Positions 39,543-42,445 of a DNA stretch of 42,445 nt are shown here, one piece after another. A program made the translations under genes and the position numbers. Numbering within the stretch: position 1 is the stretch's first letter; each line of letters begins with the position of its first letter. This DNA comes from Pseudomonadota bacterium (lineage in GTDB: Bacteria > Myxococcota_A > Bradymonadia > Bradymonadales > GCA-2716585). Below the pieces are notes generated by a model. It worked only from the letters and a program-made list of their open reading frames with translations. It had not been told where the DNA came from and did not search any database. The stretch lies in the NCBI GenBank assembly GCA_005804885.1, contig SYOX01000244.1, positions 1 to 42,445 of the forward strand. Direction: 5' to 3'.

Positions 39543-41549
39543 TCAACCTCCAGGGAGCTTCTGTAGGGTGGGCGGCAGCATCTTCATCTTGACGGCGGGC
39601 TTCTCCTCGACAACCTGGGGCGCCTCCGGGGCCTTCTGGTGCACCTCGGCGCCCGTGGGCTCGGCGCTCCGGGCGTCGGCGGCTTTGAGGCCCTGGCCCG
39701 CGCGCTCGACCGGCGCAGTCCTGGCGGGAGGGCTCGGCTCCAGGTCGGGCGTCAGGGCGACGAGGGCCGGGGTGCGCTGGTCCCGGGAGAGCGCGACGGC
39801 CACCGGCGCGTACCCCTCCATCCGCAGCTCCACCACCACCTCGTCCGGGTCGCCCTCCCCCACCGGCAAGCTGGCCGGCGTTGACAACCCCGTCGACACC
39901 CCCCCTCGCCAGATCTCCGCACCCGACGGGGTGGAGCGCACCTCGAGGGCCGTTGGCCTCGGCGCTTCGGGGTCCGGATCGGGCAAGGCGGCCTCTTCGG
40001 TCGGCACCCCGACCCCGTCGGCCGAATCCTCGGCGCTCGGCGCGCCGCGCTCCGCTGCGGGCTCGTCGGAGGCGGGCTGCGAGGGCGCGCTGTTCATGAT
40101 CAGGAGCCCGAGCAAGGCGCCGCCCAGGATGAGCACGGCCAGCGCGCTGGAGGCGACGGCGGCAATGAGCGCGACTCGAGCGCGCGGCGCGGGCCGTGGC
40201 GGCGCCACGGCCGCCCGGCTGGCGGCCTGCGGCGCGAGGATCGGCGGCGCGAGGATCGACGGCGCGAGGATCGACGCCGCGGGGGGATCGTCGCCGAGCT
40301 CGTCGCTCAGGCTCGGCACCGTGACGGTCGGCCTCCAGGCCATCTCCTCGTCGTCGTCGTCGGGCGCGAGGCGGCCCTCGTCGAGCGGCCCTCGCAGGCC
40401 GGGCGGCGGGCCGAAGGCGTCGACGCTGGGCAGCGGGCCCGTGTCGTCGGCGACGTTGGAGCGCTCGATCCGACCGTCGAGGTGGATGACGACGGCGTTG
40501 GGGTGGGCCAGGGGCGCGGCGCGGGGGCCGCCGAGGGTGCTGGGCTGGAGGTCAGAGCGGGCGTCGGGGGCGCCGGGCATGACGAAGAGCTGCTTGCTGC
40601 CGGTGGCGTCGTTGAGGAAGCGGACGGGCCCCTCGGCGGCGATCGGGGCCAGAGAGGCCGGGTCGACCCGCTCCAGAGCGTCGACGAAGCGGCCGGCGTC
40701 GGCAAAGCGCTCGCGGTGATCCAGCGCCAGCGCGCCGCGCAGCGCGGGCCCGAGGGGGCCGGTCAGCAGCTCCTCGGGGACCTCCAGCTCGTTGTTGCAG
40801 TGCCTCAACAGGCAGGCGTAGGCGTCGTCGAGGGGGACCGCAGGGCGCCCCGAGAGCGCCTCGACGAGGATCAGGCCCATCTGGTAGACGTCCAGCGCCG
40901 GGCTGACGATCTGGTGGCGGGCGTACTCGGGGGCGTAGTACTTCGGGGTGCCCATGAGCTGGCCCGTGCCGGTCAGCCGATCCTGGCCCGGCGCGCTGAG
41001 GCGCGCGATGCCGAAGTCCAGCACCTTGAGGGCCTCGCGGCGCTCGCCCGGGTGGGTGATGAAGAGGTTGGAGGGCTTGAGATCCTTATGGACGATGCCC
41101 TTGCCGTGACCCTCGGCCAGCGCCTCAAGGCACTCTATGAAGAGGGGCAGCAGGCGCCGGGGGTGCATGGGGCCGACGTGCTGGAGCTCGTGCTTGAGGT
41201 CGTGGCCTTCGAGCAGCTCCATCACGATGTAGGGGCGCCGGTCGCCGGGGTCCTCGATGATGCCGAAGTCGTGGATGGTCACGACGTTGGGGTGCCGGAT
41301 CAGGGCGGCGGTCTGAGCCTCGCGCAGGAAGCGCTCCTGGTAGGCGATCCGGGCCTGAGGGTTGTTCGGGGCGTTGAGGATCTTGAGGGCCACCGGGCGG
41401 TTGATGTTGAGCTGACGCGCGCGGTAGACGAGGGCGAAGCCGCCGGCGCCGAGCAGCCCGGTGATCTCGTAGCGGTCGGCCAGGACCGCGCCGTCCCGGA
41501 GCCTGTCTTCGGCGCCGTGGTCGTCTGGGTGGGCGCTGGTGGACACCAT
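39543..41549 (-). CDS. Hanks-type Ser/Thr protein kinase with PEGA ectodomain (module 2)
   Basis: A 668-aa membrane kinase, paralog of the one at 32766-34502. It has the P-loop GLLGAGGFALVYRA (31-44), Lys56 in VALK, HKDLKPSN (154-161), DFG (178-180) and TPKYYAPEY. HRD is again HKD. A long Asp/Pro-rich linker precedes one transmembrane helix (IAAVASSALAVLILGGALLG). A PEGA domain lies outside (LEVRSTPSGAEIWRGGVSTG), followed by a Pro-rich tail. The ATG at 41549 is chosen since the frame farther upstream offers only a TTG and no kinase sequence. The promoter region is shared with divergent groES. Followed 4 bp later by its TPR partner. Confidence 0.92.
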   Translation of the reverse strand: MVSTSAHPDDHGAEDRLRDGAVLADRYEITGLLGAGGFALVYRARQLNINRPVALKILNAPNNPQARIAYQERFLREAQTAALIRHPNVVTIHDFGIIEDPGDRRPYIVMELLEGHDLKHELQHVGPMHPRRLLPLFIECLEALAEGHGKGIVHKDLKPSNLFITHPGERREALKVLDFGIARLSAPGQDRLTGTGQLMGTPKYYAPEYARHQIVSPALDVYQMGLILVEALSGRPAVPLDDAYACLLRHCNNELEVPEELLTGPLGPALRGALALDHRERFADAGRFVDALERVDPASLAPIAAEGPVRFLNDATGSKQLFVMPGAPDARSDLQPSTLGGPRAAPLAHPNAVVIHLDGRIERSNVADDTGPLPSVDAFGPPPGLRGPLDEGRLAPDDDDEEMAWRPTVTVPSLSDELGDDPPAASILAPSILAPPILAPQAASRAAVAPPRPAPRARVALIAAVASSALAVLILGGALLGLLIMNSAPSQPASDEPAAERGAPSAEDSADGVGVPTEEAALPDPDPEAPRPTALEVRSTPSGAEIWRGGVSTGLSTPASLPVGEGDPDEVVVELRMEGYAPVAVALSRDQRTPALVALTPDLEPSPPARTAPVERAGQGLKAADARSAEPTGAEVHQKAPEAPQVVEEKPAVKMKMLPPTLQKLPGG

Positions 41550-41599
41550 GCTGACCTGGTGGATGGGCGTCAGACGCCGGAGTTGCCTGACCTCCAACT

Positions 41600-41625
41600 A
41601 TTATAGGGTTCGCCGGGAGAGTCAA
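41600..41625 (-). promoter_or_regulatory. Candidate promoter for kinase-TPR module 2
   Basis: A perfect TATAAT (minus strand 41605-41600) with TTGACT (41625-41620) 14 bp upstream. The spacing is short, but no better -35 is seen. TTGACT is part of a 10-bp sequence repeated in inverted orientation in the groES promoter. Confidence 0.45.
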
Positions 41626-41678
41626 GCAGGAGGCCCCGGAGGCTCGAACAGGGCGGGCCAAAAAAATGGACGGTCTGC

Positions 41679-41706
41679 TTGACTGCCCCTCCGTGGTGCC
41701 TAACTA
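41679..41706 (+). promoter_or_regulatory. Candidate heat-shock operon promoter for groES
   Basis: TTGACT (41679-41684) with TAACTA (41701-41706) 16 bp later. Transcription from near 41713 would place the CIRCE operator at about +14, the usual arrangement. The -10 box is weak. Confidence 0.45.
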
Positions 41707-41726
41707 ACCTCCCGTTCAAGAGCCCC

Positions 41727-41753
41727 TTAGCACTCTCGCCCGGAGAGTGCCAG
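41727..41753 (+). promoter_or_regulatory. CIRCE operator (HrcA binding site)
   Basis: TTAGCACTC, nine bases, then GAGTGCCAG. The left half-site is perfect and the right matches 7 of 9 against the consensus TTAGCACTC-N9-GAGTGCTAA. It is directly upstream of groES. HrcA repressor control of the groESL operon is well established for this element. Confidence 0.92.
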
Positions 41754-41788
41754 ATGCGCTTTGCGCGGCGATCTATTGGCGACATCTG

Positions 41789-41794
41789 TATAAT
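41789..41794 (+). promoter_or_regulatory. Perfect TATAAT upstream of groES, second promoter candidate
   Basis: TATAAT lies 25 nt before the groES ATG. No good -35 is found at 16-18 bp, so it may be used with another sigma factor or be fortuitous. If used, CIRCE would lie upstream of the start site. Confidence 0.35.
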
Positions 41795-41818
41795 CTACTG
41801 AACCGTTGAGGGAGAGTC

Positions 41819-42445
<627 letters not shown>

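Overview
The window is GC-rich DNA that fits a Myxococcota (delta-proteobacterial) chromosome. The lineage clues are two Hanks-type kinases with PEGA ectodomains, two giant PKD-repeat surface proteins ending in MYXO-CTERM sorting tags, many TPR/PEGA envelope proteins, Cys-rich (Stig1-like) lipoproteins, and classical rpoZ and groES genes. No tRNA, rRNA, integrase or transposase gene was recognised. The species cannot be assigned from sequence alone.

Layout. 0-6.3 kb (+): an NAD-type isocitrate dehydrogenase and a small membrane protein; a HEAT-repeat periplasmic protein; a metzincin-like lipoprotein; and a pentapeptide-repeat protein with a channel-like C-terminus. 6.35-9.1 kb (-): a coupled PEGA/outer-membrane protein and TPR pair. 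9.3-10.4 kb (+): a conserved unknown protein and rpoZ. 10.4-15.2 kb (-): PKD protein 1, with both a lipobox and a MYXO-CTERM tail. 15.3-15.6 kb: a repeat element with 80-bp perfect inverted arms. 15.7-16.6 kb (-): a nucleotidyltransferase-like gene overlapping a small helical partner.

17.0-25.7 kb (-) is the most unusual part. It is one tightly packed operon of a Ser/Pro-rich protein, three small paralogous beta-type proteins, a beta-helix protein, an RCC1-propeller lipoprotein and a second beta-helix protein that is split by a frameshift. A promoter-like TTGACA lies upstream, with an 11-G homopolymer in its spacer. Beyond that is an array of about seven 43-bp units built around the dyad AGTGTCACACT. 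The pattern suggests a variably expressed, horizontally acquired surface-structure locus. No part of it matches a system I can name.

26.4-31.7 kb: a Cys-rich lipoprotein, a membrane protein with an ExbB/TolQ-like segment, a dihydropyrimidinase/hydantoinase, a second copy of the inverted-repeat element with an 18-bp VNTR attached, and a short-chain dehydrogenase. 31.8-41.5 kb (-): two duplicated kinase-TPR modules on either side of PKD protein 2, which carries an N-terminal CXXCH/temptin-like domain. 41.6-42.4 kb (+): a CIRCE-controlled groES and the first 39 codons of groEL. GroEL then breaks into unrelated sequence that resembles the N-terminus of a penicillin-binding protein on the other strand, so the window probably ends in a misjoin or a rearrangement.
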